Assembly (NCBI GenBank): GCA_016926805.1
Contig: JAFGNV010000210.1
Location: 1 to 35,848 of the forward strand
DNA: 35,848 nucleotides
Source: Anaerolineae bacterium
Lineage (GTDB): Bacteria > Chloroflexota > Anaerolineae > 4572-78 > J111
Direction: 5' to 3'
Position 1 is the stretch's first letter. Each line of letters opens with the position of its first letter. The position numbers and the translations under genes were made by a program. This document shows, piece by piece, positions 15,884 through 23,388 of the stretch. The notes below the pieces were generated by a model. The model saw only the letters and a program-made list of their open reading frames with translations. It had not been told where the DNA came from and did not search any database.

Positions 15884-18800
15884 ATGATCAATAATTCCAA
15901 GATAATTTACCAAACTTTCCACGAGATAACCGAAAAAGTTTATACAGAAATACACAATTGGTTAGATACGAAACCCGAAATCAAGGGATTTAGATATTTG
16001 AAATATGACCAAGTAAAGGATTTACTTAAAGAACCCAATATGTTGAGTGCTGCGGCTCAATGTCACGTATACTTTCCAGGCCATTTTTTCAAGGTTATTC
16101 ACACCCTCGACGAAGTCATAGGACAAGCCAAGTTAGTGGATTGGCTAAAACATAATCCTCGTATTTGCCTTATAGATATAGGATGTGGAGCAGGATCGGG
16201 CACAGTAGCCTTTTTAGAAAAAATTCTACGGTTGCGGGAAACTGATTATCTTACCAATCCTATCCACGTTTTCTGTTTGGGCATTGACCCTAATCCATAC
16301 GCAATTGCACTTTACGACCAGTTTTTGCATCAAATTAAAAACAAAATTACTACATCCAAAATCTATTTAGAATACGATTATAGACCTGAAGGAATCCCCA
16401 ATGTAACGAGCTGGCTCATTCATCGTTTAGAACAAAAACGTGAGGAATGGAAACAACCGCAATTAGCTCATGTCATAGTGATGCAAGTAAATGTTGTTTC
16501 CCCTTTAAGTAAAGACCATCAGAAAAGACAGGGTAACTATGATATTTTGAGGGGACTTGGAGTAAGTATTACTCCTTCCGCGGACGAGATAGAACAATTT
16601 GGTGAAGAGGAATCTTTAGCCTATAAATCAATATTCGAAACTGTTTCGATTGACCATCTACACGTGATAACAGTAGGAACTGATAATTACTTGATAGATG
16701 AACACGTCCAAGAAATGGGCAAGGCCCTTACACAAGTATTCAGTGGTAGTTACCATAAAATAGAGTTATTAGGAGAAGGACGACATCAAACAACTTATAT
16801 AAACCCAAAGAGTAGTTACTTTGAATGGAAAAAAGAGCCTTATCCCTCACATCTGTTTCACGTCAATGTTCTCTCCATCACAAATCAAGATTTACGGGGA
16901 GACAAAGACTGGCAAGAAGTTATAAGCGAAAAAAATCTCCAAGTTGCCTGGGCGAAGACTAGATGGGGTCTTCTGCAGGAGTCATTTGTTGATGAGGTTG
17001 AAATCAGGTTATTTGAAAACAATCTTGAAGAAAATTTGACACGTATGCGCCAACAGTTGATGGCCTACGCAGAGGATGTCGCTCGGTATGACGATTACGT
17101 TTCTTACAAAATTCCAAAAAATCCATCAAAAACGCGGCCTCGCGGATTATCACGGATGGAAGAAGAACTGCTGTCTATAGCAATTATTCAAAAATTAGGG
17201 AACAAAGAATCTCAATTACGAGGTAATAGTTACGCTTACCGTATTTCACAAAAATCGCGGGGACGTGACACAGAATATTTGTATATCCCTTGGCTTTCAG
17301 CTTATCAAGAGTACCAAAAAAAAGTACGTGAAGAAGTCAAAAATTATCTAAATGGTGCAGTTTTACGGACAGATATTAAATCTTTTTACACCGAGATAAT
17401 TCAAAAACAACTCTTCGAAGCTACACAAGTATTAACAAAAAGTCAACGTGTTCAGTGGTTAATACGATTATTATTATCTAAAAATTTAAATGAACATGAA
17501 ATTGGGCGAGGTATTGTACAAGGTAGTATTGGTTCAGGATTTTATGCCAATATCTATTTAACGGCGATTGACACCTTTTTCGGGACAGAAAACGAATGGG
17601 GAGCGAAACTTCACCGTTATGTTGACGATATGATTTTTTTTATCCCTGAGTCCAGAGATGGTAAAGATATAAAACTGGTTATTGAAGAGGTTCAACAAAC
17701 GCTCAAAGATGAATTACAAAAACTCGGTTTAGAATTAAACAAAGATAAAACCGAAATTTATTACGATATATCTGAATTTATTAAAACGGTGGAGATTGAC
17801 CCTTTAATTGAACAACTCAGTGACAATTTTGACCAAGTTATCAATCCATTATGGATTTTGGACAAAGACCGGCGTGAAAAATTTATAGATTATTTTGAAA
17901 GTGACGACTTATGGTGGTACCGTATCAAACAATATTGTAAAAGTTTACATTTGTTTGGTATCTACGCTCCACCTTCTTTTGTGAGTCGTCGAATATTTAC
18001 ATATCTATTTAATGAAAGTAGGCGCAGTAAAGACATCAAACAAGTAAGTGAGTTAACTGTACCGGACTTTCCCAATAAAGATACGGTTGAAGAATTACAA
18101 ATCTGGGCACAAACCTTTGCCAAACAAAATGTCAACTGGGTAATTGCTAAAAACAAATTATATACTCAAATAGCCGATTTATTGTGTAATTGTTGGAATG
18201 AACTCAAGTCTACTAACAAAATTTCCCCACACTATACTAGAAAATTAGAAACGCGCATACGTTTTGCTGTTAATAAATTATCCCTCCTAGGATTTACCCA
18301 AGCCTCCAATTTAATCGTAGAGATTTTGCTTGAACATCCTTGGCTTATTCGAGAACCCTCACAGACTATAGAGATTTTAGCCCAACAGAATTTCTCAGCT
18401 GAAATTTTGATATTATTCGACAAGTATAAAACTGACCTCCATCCGATGAATGAATACTTGCGGGCTGTTATTCTGCGTGGAATACGGTTCTTACCTGATG
18501 TTAGAAGTAAACATTGGGATATGATAACATATTATGCCTTGCATGGATCTATAGCCGAGCGATTGATGGCAACTGAAACCTGGCTATACCTCTATAACAC
18601 ACCCTATTTTCCTAAACAAGAAATTCATCTTGAAGAGATAGGCCAAATTGTAAAAAGTGAAACGAATTGGCCAACACGCCTTCTTAAAAATTACATCCTT
18701 TTGATTGGCATGTATAATCCAAACAATATTTATCTGGTAGACAAAAGTGATGATCCAATGCTTGATAAAGTTTATCAGTTAAGTGTTGGAGGAGATGTAA

Positions 18801-18901
18801 CAGATCTTTTTGAATATCAAGAGCCAAAACTTATTCGAGAAAACTTCTATAGTGGACAACGTAAGGATGACAAAGGTTACTTTCCTCCTGAGTCCTACTA
18901 A
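15884..18901 (+). CDS. Methyltransferase-like / reverse transcriptase fusion protein (Abi/DRT-like, undescribed type)
   Basis: 1005 aa. N-terminal part: a class I SAM-methyltransferase-like fold with motif I LIDIGCGAGSG (96-106), an acidic second strand FCLGIDPNPYA (130-140) and HVIVMQVNVVSP (196-207). No NPPY/DPPY-type catalytic motif is visible. The reverse transcriptase lies at about 420-640: a GNSYAYRI segment (447-454), motif A VLRTDIKSFYTEI (Asp497), motif B GIVQGSIGSGFYANIYL (543-559), motif C YVDD (579-582) and motif D LGLELNKDKTEIY. The two catalytic Asp of YVDD are intact. The last 370 residues look all-helical and match nothing I know. The QGxxxSxxxANIYL and SYxYR style recalls Abi/DRT defence RTs rather than group II introns or retrons. 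Composition is strongly AT-rich (21/60 GC at 17521-17580, against 41/60 at 15601-15660 upstream), which points to transfer. ATG follows the AddB-like stop by six bases, with weak AAGG. Confidence 0.85.
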   Translation: MINNSKIIYQTFHEITEKVYTEIHNWLDTKPEIKGFRYLKYDQVKDLLKEPNMLSAAAQCHVYFPGHFFKVIHTLDEVIGQAKLVDWLKHNPRICLIDIGCGAGSGTVAFLEKILRLRETDYLTNPIHVFCLGIDPNPYAIALYDQFLHQIKNKITTSKIYLEYDYRPEGIPNVTSWLIHRLEQKREEWKQPQLAHVIVMQVNVVSPLSKDHQKRQGNYDILRGLGVSITPSADEIEQFGEEESLAYKSIFETVSIDHLHVITVGTDNYLIDEHVQEMGKALTQVFSGSYHKIELLGEGRHQTTYINPKSSYFEWKKEPYPSHLFHVNVLSITNQDLRGDKDWQEVISEKNLQVAWAKTRWGLLQESFVDEVEIRLFENNLEENLTRMRQQLMAYAEDVARYDDYVSYKIPKNPSKTRPRGLSRMEEELLSIAIIQKLGNKESQLRGNSYAYRISQKSRGRDTEYLYIPWLSAYQEYQKKVREEVKNYLNGAVLRTDIKSFYTEIIQKQLFEATQVLTKSQRVQWLIRLLLSKNLNEHEIGRGIVQGSIGSGFYANIYLTAIDTFFGTENEWGAKLHRYVDDMIFFIPESRDGKDIKLVIEEVQQTLKDELQKLGLELNKDKTEIYYDISEFIKTVEIDPLIEQLSDNFDQVINPLWILDKDRREKFIDYFESDDLWWYRIKQYCKSLHLFGIYAPPSFVSRRIFTYLFNESRRSKDIKQVSELTVPDFPNKDTVEELQIWAQTFAKQNVNWVIAKNKLYTQIADLLCNCWNELKSTNKISPHYTRKLETRIRFAVNKLSLLGFTQASNLIVEILLEHPWLIREPSQTIEILAQQNFSAEILILFDKYKTDLHPMNEYLRAVILRGIRFLPDVRSKHWDMITYYALHGSIAERLMATETWLYLYNTPYFPKQEIHLEEIGQIVKSETNWPTRLLKNYILLIGMYNPNNIYLVDKSDDPMLDKVYQLSVGGDVTDLFEYQEPKLIRENFYSGQRKDDKGYFPPESY

Positions 18902-18902
18902 T

Positions 18903-19026
18903 AACCTGAGTTCGATAATTCGTAGGTGACAGTCACTTTTGGTGATTTTTACCGCGGTTAATGGATAAAATCAACTTGATTTGCCACTTTTCTGAAGTGA
19001 CTATCACCTTTTTCCGAACTCAGGTT
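18903..19026. mobile_element. 124-bp nested palindrome: MITE-like element or structured RNA downstream of the RT gene
   Basis: The outer arms AACCTGAGTTCG (18903-18914) and CGAACTCAGGTT (19015-19026) are perfect 12-bp inverted repeats. The inner arms GGTGACAGTCACTT (18925-18938) and AAGTGACTATCACC (18995-19008) match at 13 of 14 bases. A small central palindrome AAATCAA-C-TTGATTT lies at 18968-18982. AAT occurs directly outside both ends (18900-18902 and 19027-19029), as a 3-bp target duplication would. It starts one base after the RT stop codon. It has no coding capacity. The terminal repeats and flanking AAT favour a MITE; a hairpin RNA tied to the RT remains possible. Confidence 0.65.
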
Positions 19027-19046
19027 AATACATTGGAAATAATTCG

Positions 19047-19385
19047 ATGACAACCACAGAGAAAGAAAAAATCATAAATCTTTTTCTACAAAAGATACAA
19101 GCGCAATTAGGTAACAACCTGAAGGAAATCATCCTTTTTGGCTCGCGCGCCAGAGGCGATTTTGCCCCCGACTCCGACTACGACTGCCTGTTGGTGATGG
19201 ACGAGATACCGCCCGAAACAGAAAATATCATCAGCGACATCACCGGCGAGTTCCTATACCACCACGATGCTTTATTATCAATTTTCCCGGTGTTAGAGGA
19301 AACTTATCGTTATCAAAAGTTTGATCCATTTTTGATGAATATTCGCCAAGAAGGAGTATCATTATGGGCCAACAAGACGAATTAA
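19047..19385 (+). CDS. MNT-family minimal nucleotidyltransferase (antitoxin-type)
   Basis: 112 aa. LKEIILFGSRARGDFAPDSD followed by YD gives the classic GSX10DXD nucleotidyltransferase motif (G32-S33, D44, D46), with a further acidic strand HDALLSIFPV. Such minimal nucleotidyltransferases pair with HEPN proteins. In the characterised MntA/HepT systems the MNT neutralises the HEPN ribonuclease by adding AMP. The gene overlaps the following HEPN gene by 22 bases, as is typical for the pair. It starts 20 bases beyond the palindromic element and is less AT-rich than the RT gene. No own promoter is obvious. Confidence 0.88.
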   Translation: MTTTEKEKIINLFLQKIQAQLGNNLKEIILFGSRARGDFAPDSDYDCLLVMDEIPPETENIISDITGEFLYHHDALLSIFPVLEETYRYQKFDPFLMNIRQEGVSLWANKTN

Positions 19386-19783
19386 CGTTACAGATAAGTG
19401 CCATCATCCATAAAGCTACCCGCTCGCTGGCAGCGGCCAGAAAGCTGACGCAAACGGGCGATAACGATTTTGCCTCATCCCGCGCCTATTATACAGTTCT
19501 ATATGCAATGCAAGCGGTTCTATTAACCAAAAACCTTTCGCCCGCTAAACATTCGGCCGCTATCCATCTATTCAATCAACACTTCATTAAAACTGATCTT
19601 TTTCCGAAGGAATTCGGCAAACTCATCGGCGATTCATTCCGTCACCGCCAAATTGGCGACTATACCTTTGGCCCGCAAATTGACCATGCCACCGCCGAAC
19701 AAGATATTCAAACCGCCGCAACTGTGTTGCAAGCAATTATAACCTACCTGGTTAAAGAAGGTTTTTTGCCTCATCAGGAGTAA
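19364..19783 (+). CDS. HEPN-domain protein paired with MNT
   Basis: 139 aa, mostly helical. SRAYYTVLYAMQAVLLTKNL is the hallmark helix of the HEPN family (PF05168/COG1895 style), with KHSAAIHLFNQHFI and FRHRQIGDYTF following. I do not see the canonical RX4-6H ribonuclease motif found in HepT proteins. It could therefore be a non-nucleolytic HEPN, or use other residues. ATG 19364 lies inside the end of the MNT gene and has an AAGGAG site about eight bases upstream. Its end is four bases before the GTG start of the UvrD-like gene, whose ribosome site AGGAG lies in the HEPN tail, so the pair reads into the helicase gene. Confidence 0.82.
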   Translation: MGQQDELTLQISAIIHKATRSLAAARKLTQTGDNDFASSRAYYTVLYAMQAVLLTKNLSPAKHSAAIHLFNQHFIKTDLFPKEFGKLIGDSFRHRQIGDYTFGPQIDHATAEQDIQTAATVLQAIITYLVKEGFLPHQE

Positions 19784-19787
19784 CCCA

Positions 19788-22181
19788 GTGTCCCAAACCA
19801 CCTTTGTGCCCCGTCCCTCCCAACAAAAAATACTCGACACCCTGCTCAATGCCGATGGTCCGGTGCGATTGGGCGTGTCGGCGGTACCGGGCAGCGGCAA
19901 AACCCACATTCTCTCCTTCCTGGCCTCGGAGTTGATCCAGCGCGTGGACGACGACCAGGAAGTGCTCATCGTCACCCTGGTCAACGCTGCCGTAGATAAC
20001 TTTCGCCGCCGGGTTGACGGCTTTGTGCGCCAAAAGGGTTTGCTGCCCGGCTTCAACTATCGCGTCTGCACCCTGCACTCCCTGGCCCACGAAATTGTGC
20101 AGCAGCGGCCCTCGCTGGTGGGCCTCAGCCAGGATTTTGACATTGTGGACGACCATACCGCCCAGCTCATCCTGCGCGAGGTGGTCGATAGCTGGCTGGT
20201 CGGTCACACCGACCTCATTGAGGATTATTTGCTGCCCAACCTTAACCTGGAACCGCTGCTCCGCCGGGATATTCCCGAACTGGTGCTGACCGTTGCCCAA
20301 ACCTTCATCAAACGAGCCAAAGACCGGCGGCTGGCCCCGCACCAACTGGAAGATGCCTACAGCCGCCGCGCCGGAACCCTCCCCCTGGCCCGGTTGGGTC
20401 TGGACATCTACCGCGAGTATCAAAACCGGCTGGCCCGCACCGGCGTTGACTTCGACGACCTGATCCGGCTGGCTGCTCAGGCCATCGACCTGGACCCAGA
20501 TTTTCTGGCCCGGTTACGGCAACGCTGGCCCTGTATTCTGGAAGACGAGGCGCAAGACAGTAGCCTGTTGCAAGAGCAAATCCTGGACACGCTGGCGGGC
20601 CAACAAAATACCTGGGTCCGGGTGGGCGACCCCAACCAGGCCATTTACGAAACCTTCACCACCGCCGATCCCGAAAACCTGCGCCGTTTTTTGCACCAGC
20701 CAAAGGTGATTGACCTGCCCATGCCGGAATCGGGCCGGTCGTCGCCGAGCATCATCAACTTGGCCAACTATCTGATCGACTGGACGATGGTCGAACATCC
20801 CCATGTTGAGGTTCAAAATGCCCTGAACCCGCCGCACATCCAACCCACCCCACCGGGCGACCCCCAACCCAACCCGCCCGACCGTCCCGATCAGATTCAC
20901 TTTCGCCCTGAAAAATACAAACCGCCGCAGGAGGTCCAGACCATCGTCCGCTCGGCCAAACAGTGGCTCAAACAAAACCCCGATAAAACCCTGGCCGTGC
21001 TGGATGCCCGCAACAAACGCGGCGTGGATGTGGCCAACGCCCTGCGCCGCGCCGATGTGCCTTACGTGGAACTACTCAACAGCACCGCCGCCACGCGCAG
21101 CACTGCCGGCGTGTTGGGCAACGTGCTCAAACACCTGGCCCGTCCCACCGACCCCCGCCAACTGGCTACCGTGTTTCACGTTTGGAAACGGCACGACTGG
21201 GATTTGGAGGATTTACAGCCCATCTTCGAGTGGGTCGAAAAAACCATCCAAAACTGCGCCCGGCTGGAGGATTATCTGTGGCCCCGGCCCGGCCAGGATT
21301 GGCTGGCGGCGTTGGAAACGGATGAAGCTGTTCAACAGTTAGAGGCGTTAGCAAATCAGCGAGCTAGCGAATCAACGAGCCAGCGTGTCAGCGAATCAAC
21401 CGATACCGACGAGGATCAAGAGCCTCATTCACAATTCACAATTAATAATTCACAATTCACAATTAGTAACTCACCCTTCACAATTTTAACAGAATTTCGC
21501 ACCCTTGTTCGCCGCTGGCAGGCCGCCGCCATTCTCCCCATCGATCAGCTCATCCTGCTGCTGGCCCAGGACTTGTTCGACAACCCCGCCGACCTGGCCC
21601 TAGCTCACAAATTTGCCGTGGTGCTGCGCCACCTGTCTACTGAATATCCTGCATACCGCCTGCCCGAATTTGTCGAAGCCCTGGCCGAAGTGGCCCGCAA
21701 CCAGCGTCGCTTTTTGGGCTTTGACGAAGAGTCGTTGGGTTTTGAACCGCCCGCCGGTAAGGTTACTGTGTCTACCATGCACCGGGCCAAAGGGCTGGAA
21801 TGGGACCGGGTCTATTTGATGGGGGTCAACAATTACAGCTTTCCCTCCGGCGAGCCACAGGACACCTATTTTTCCGAAAAATGGTTCGTGCGCGACTCGC
21901 TGAATTTAGAGGCCGAGGTTCTGGCCCAGTTGGAGGCGCTGGTTGATAACAGAGATTACCTTGAGGGTTTCGCCACCGAAGAGGCCCGCCTGGACCTGGT
22001 ACGCGAACGATTGCGGCTGTTGTTTGTCGGCCTGACTCGGGCCAGGCAGGAATTGGTAGTCACCTGGAACCGGGGGCAGCAATATCAGAACAAACCGGAC
22101 AATCAACCGGCCATTCCATTGGTGGCCTTGCAAACGTGGTTAGAAACTGGGTCTCAAGAAAACCAATCTCAAGAGGGGTAA
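19788..22181 (+). CDS. UvrD/Rep-family superfamily 1 DNA helicase (AddA-like role)
   Basis: 797 aa from GTG 19788 with AGGAG upstream. SF1A motifs are complete: Walker A SAVPGSGKT (31-39), motif II EDEAQDS (D253-E254-A255-Q256-D257), motif III RVGDPNQAIYE, motif V VSTMHRAKGLEWDRVYL, motif VI LLFVGLTRARQEL (749-753 LTRAR). It is a 3'-5' translocating helicase by family. No nuclease domain is present at the C-terminus, unlike AddA; the nuclease is a separate downstream gene. With the AddB-like and RecB-like genes it likely forms a split AddAB-type end-processing machine. Residues about 523-567 are low-complexity polar sequence made by repeat insertions (RASESTSQRVSEST, then SQFTINNSQFTISNSPFTI). 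Confidence 0.88.
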   Translation: MSQTTFVPRPSQQKILDTLLNADGPVRLGVSAVPGSGKTHILSFLASELIQRVDDDQEVLIVTLVNAAVDNFRRRVDGFVRQKGLLPGFNYRVCTLHSLAHEIVQQRPSLVGLSQDFDIVDDHTAQLILREVVDSWLVGHTDLIEDYLLPNLNLEPLLRRDIPELVLTVAQTFIKRAKDRRLAPHQLEDAYSRRAGTLPLARLGLDIYREYQNRLARTGVDFDDLIRLAAQAIDLDPDFLARLRQRWPCILEDEAQDSSLLQEQILDTLAGQQNTWVRVGDPNQAIYETFTTADPENLRRFLHQPKVIDLPMPESGRSSPSIINLANYLIDWTMVEHPHVEVQNALNPPHIQPTPPGDPQPNPPDRPDQIHFRPEKYKPPQEVQTIVRSAKQWLKQNPDKTLAVLDARNKRGVDVANALRRADVPYVELLNSTAATRSTAGVLGNVLKHLARPTDPRQLATVFHVWKRHDWDLEDLQPIFEWVEKTIQNCARLEDYLWPRPGQDWLAALETDEAVQQLEALANQRASESTSQRVSESTDTDEDQEPHSQFTINNSQFTISNSPFTILTEFRTLVRRWQAAAILPIDQLILLLAQDLFDNPADLALAHKFAVVLRHLSTEYPAYRLPEFVEALAEVARNQRRFLGFDEESLGFEPPAGKVTVSTMHRAKGLEWDRVYLMGVNNYSFPSGEPQDTYFSEKWFVRDSLNLEAEVLAQLEALVDNRDYLEGFATEEARLDLVRERLRLLFVGLTRARQELVVTWNRGQQYQNKPDNQPAIPLVALQTWLETGSQENQSQEG
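21355..21487. repeat. Two repeat insertions inside the UvrD-like gene
   Basis: First, a CGAGCTAGCGAATCAA / CGAGCCAGCGTGTCAGCGAA tandem at 21360-21401. Then an ATTCACAATTCACAATTAAT / AATTCACAATTCACAATTAG tandem at 21427-21487. Both stay in frame, giving a Ser/Thr-rich then an Asn/Ser/Phe/Thr-rich linker between conserved helicase segments. The second type matches the repeats at about 13399-13480 and 14670-14720. Confidence 0.75.
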
Positions 22182-22187
22182 AAAAAT

Positions 22188-22544
22188 ATGCTCTGGATAC
22201 TTCTTGGTTTTGTTGGCTTCAGCCTCATCATCTTCATTATTGGCGTCATCTGGATATTGGTGACCCACGGTAAAACCTATCGCCGCAGCGGGCCGGAAGT
22301 GGGCAAAGAAATTATGACCGATATTATGACAGAGGACACCGACGAAGACGAAGGAGTTGTGCTTTATTCCACATTTAAAGGCAAAGCCGCAGCCGTGGAA
22401 CGCGAAGCCAGTATCGGGTGGGATGATATTAAAGCGGCTCTTAAAGCCAGAGATTGGCCTATCCTTTTGGCCCTGTTGATGATTGTTGGCGGGTTTTTAG
22501 GGTTATGCCTGTGCGGCGGGCTTTCTTTGTTATTAGCTTTATAG
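22188..22544 (+). CDS. Small two-TM membrane protein of unknown function
   Basis: 118 aa. A hydrophobic N-terminus (LLGFVGFSLIIFIIGVIWIL) is followed by a charged, acidic cytosolic loop (TEDTDEDEGV). A second hydrophobic segment at the C-terminus (ILLALLMIVGGFLGLCLCGG) completes a hairpin topology. I do not recognise the family. ATG is seven bases after the UvrD-like stop with GAGGGG upstream, and its own stop lies in the ribosome site of the nuclease gene, so it is in the same operon. Context alone does not define a role in DNA repair. Confidence 0.7.
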   Translation: MLWILLGFVGFSLIIFIIGVIWILVTHGKTYRRSGPEVGKEIMTDIMTEDTDEDEGVVLYSTFKGKAAAVEREASIGWDDIKAALKARDWPILLALLMIVGGFLGLCLCGGLSLLLAL

Positions 22545-22551
22545 AGGTAAT

Positions 22552-23388
22552 ATGGTTCTACCCAAAGATTTTCAATTTAGCCAATCCAGCTTGCAGGATT
22601 TTGCCACCTGTCCGCGTCGGTTTGAGCTGCACTACTTGCAGCGCCTGAGTTGGCCCGCCAGCGAGGCCGAGCCGGTACAAGAGGTGGAACGCCTGGCCCG
22701 GTTGGGCGCCGACTTTCATCGACTGGTGCAGCAGCATCTCGTGGGCATCAACGCCGATATCTTGACCGCAACCCTGAGCGAAGCGGAACCGGAACTCCAA
22801 ACCTGGTGGCAAAACTATCTTGATCACCATCCCGCGCTCGACCACGCTCAAACCTACCCTGAATTAACCCTGTCCACCCCCTTGCGGAACTACCGCTTGC
22901 TGGCCCGTTTTGACCTGCTGGCCAGGCAGCCGGATGGCGTCTTTCTGATTGTCGATTGGAAGACTACCCGGCGCAAACCTGCCCGCGACTATTTAGCCGG
23001 ACAAATGCAAACTCGCATCTATCCTTACGTGCTGGTCGCCGCCGGAACGGCCTTTAATAAAGGCCAACCGGTCGACCCGGCAACCGTCCAAATGATGTAC
23101 TGGTATCCTCAGGTTCCGGCTGAACCGGAGGTTTTTGAATACAGCAAAAAGCTGTTTCGACGTGATGAAGAATTTTTGAGCCAACTGGTAGAACAGGTCA
23201 AACACAGCGCCCAGAACGGCCACTTTCCTTTAGTGGAAGACAGGCAACCATGCCGGTACTGCGTTTATCGCTCGTTTTGCGACCGCGGCGACAAGGCTGG
23301 TCCTCTGCTGGAATTGGCAGAGGAACCCCAGGAGGCGTTGGATATTTTATCGTTGGATTGGGACCAGATTGCGGAGATTGAATTCTGA
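22552..23388 (+). CDS. RecB/Cas4-family PD-(D/E)XK exonuclease with Fe-S-type cysteines
   Basis: 278 aa. FSQSSLQDFATCPRRFELHY is the standard N-terminus of PDDEXK_1 (AddB/Cas4-like) nucleases. D121 (in RFDLLARQPDG) and the D135-W-K137 of LIVDWKTTRR form the catalytic core, followed by a QMQTRIYPYVL motif IV-like helix. Cys20 and the C-terminal C234xxC237x5C243 match the 4Fe-4S pattern of AddB and Cas4. It would act as the nuclease of the split AddAB-like set. ATG has AGAGGT upstream. Its TGA stop overlaps the apparent start of recJ. No cas genes or CRISPR repeats are nearby, so Cas4 in the adaptation sense is not supported. Confidence 0.88.
   Translation: MVLPKDFQFSQSSLQDFATCPRRFELHYLQRLSWPASEAEPVQEVERLARLGADFHRLVQQHLVGINADILTATLSEAEPELQTWWQNYLDHHPALDHAQTYPELTLSTPLRNYRLLARFDLLARQPDGVFLIVDWKTTRRKPARDYLAGQMQTRIYPYVLVAAGTAFNKGQPVDPATVQMMYWYPQVPAEPEVFEYSKKLFRRDEEFLSQLVEQVKHSAQNGHFPLVEDRQPCRYCVYRSFCDRGDKAGPLLELAEEPQEALDILSLDWDQIAEIEF

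Noticed and set aside
15884..16830. N-terminal methyltransferase as part of a restriction-modification system
   Set aside because: No NPPY/DPPY or PCQ-type catalytic motif, no target-recognition domain and no neighbouring restriction endonuclease.
15884..18901. RT gene as a group II intron, retron or diversity-generating retroelement
   Set aside because: No maturase X or HNH domain, no intron domain V-like structure, no msr/msd-like upstream region and no template/variable repeat pair were seen. The gene is long and fused to a methyltransferase-like domain.
21355..21487. Repeat tract as a CRISPR array
   Set aside because: Units are short, degenerate and without unique spacers, and lie in frame inside a helicase gene. 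No cas genes are near; the PD-(D/E)XK nuclease is better read as RecB-like than as Cas4 of an adaptation module.
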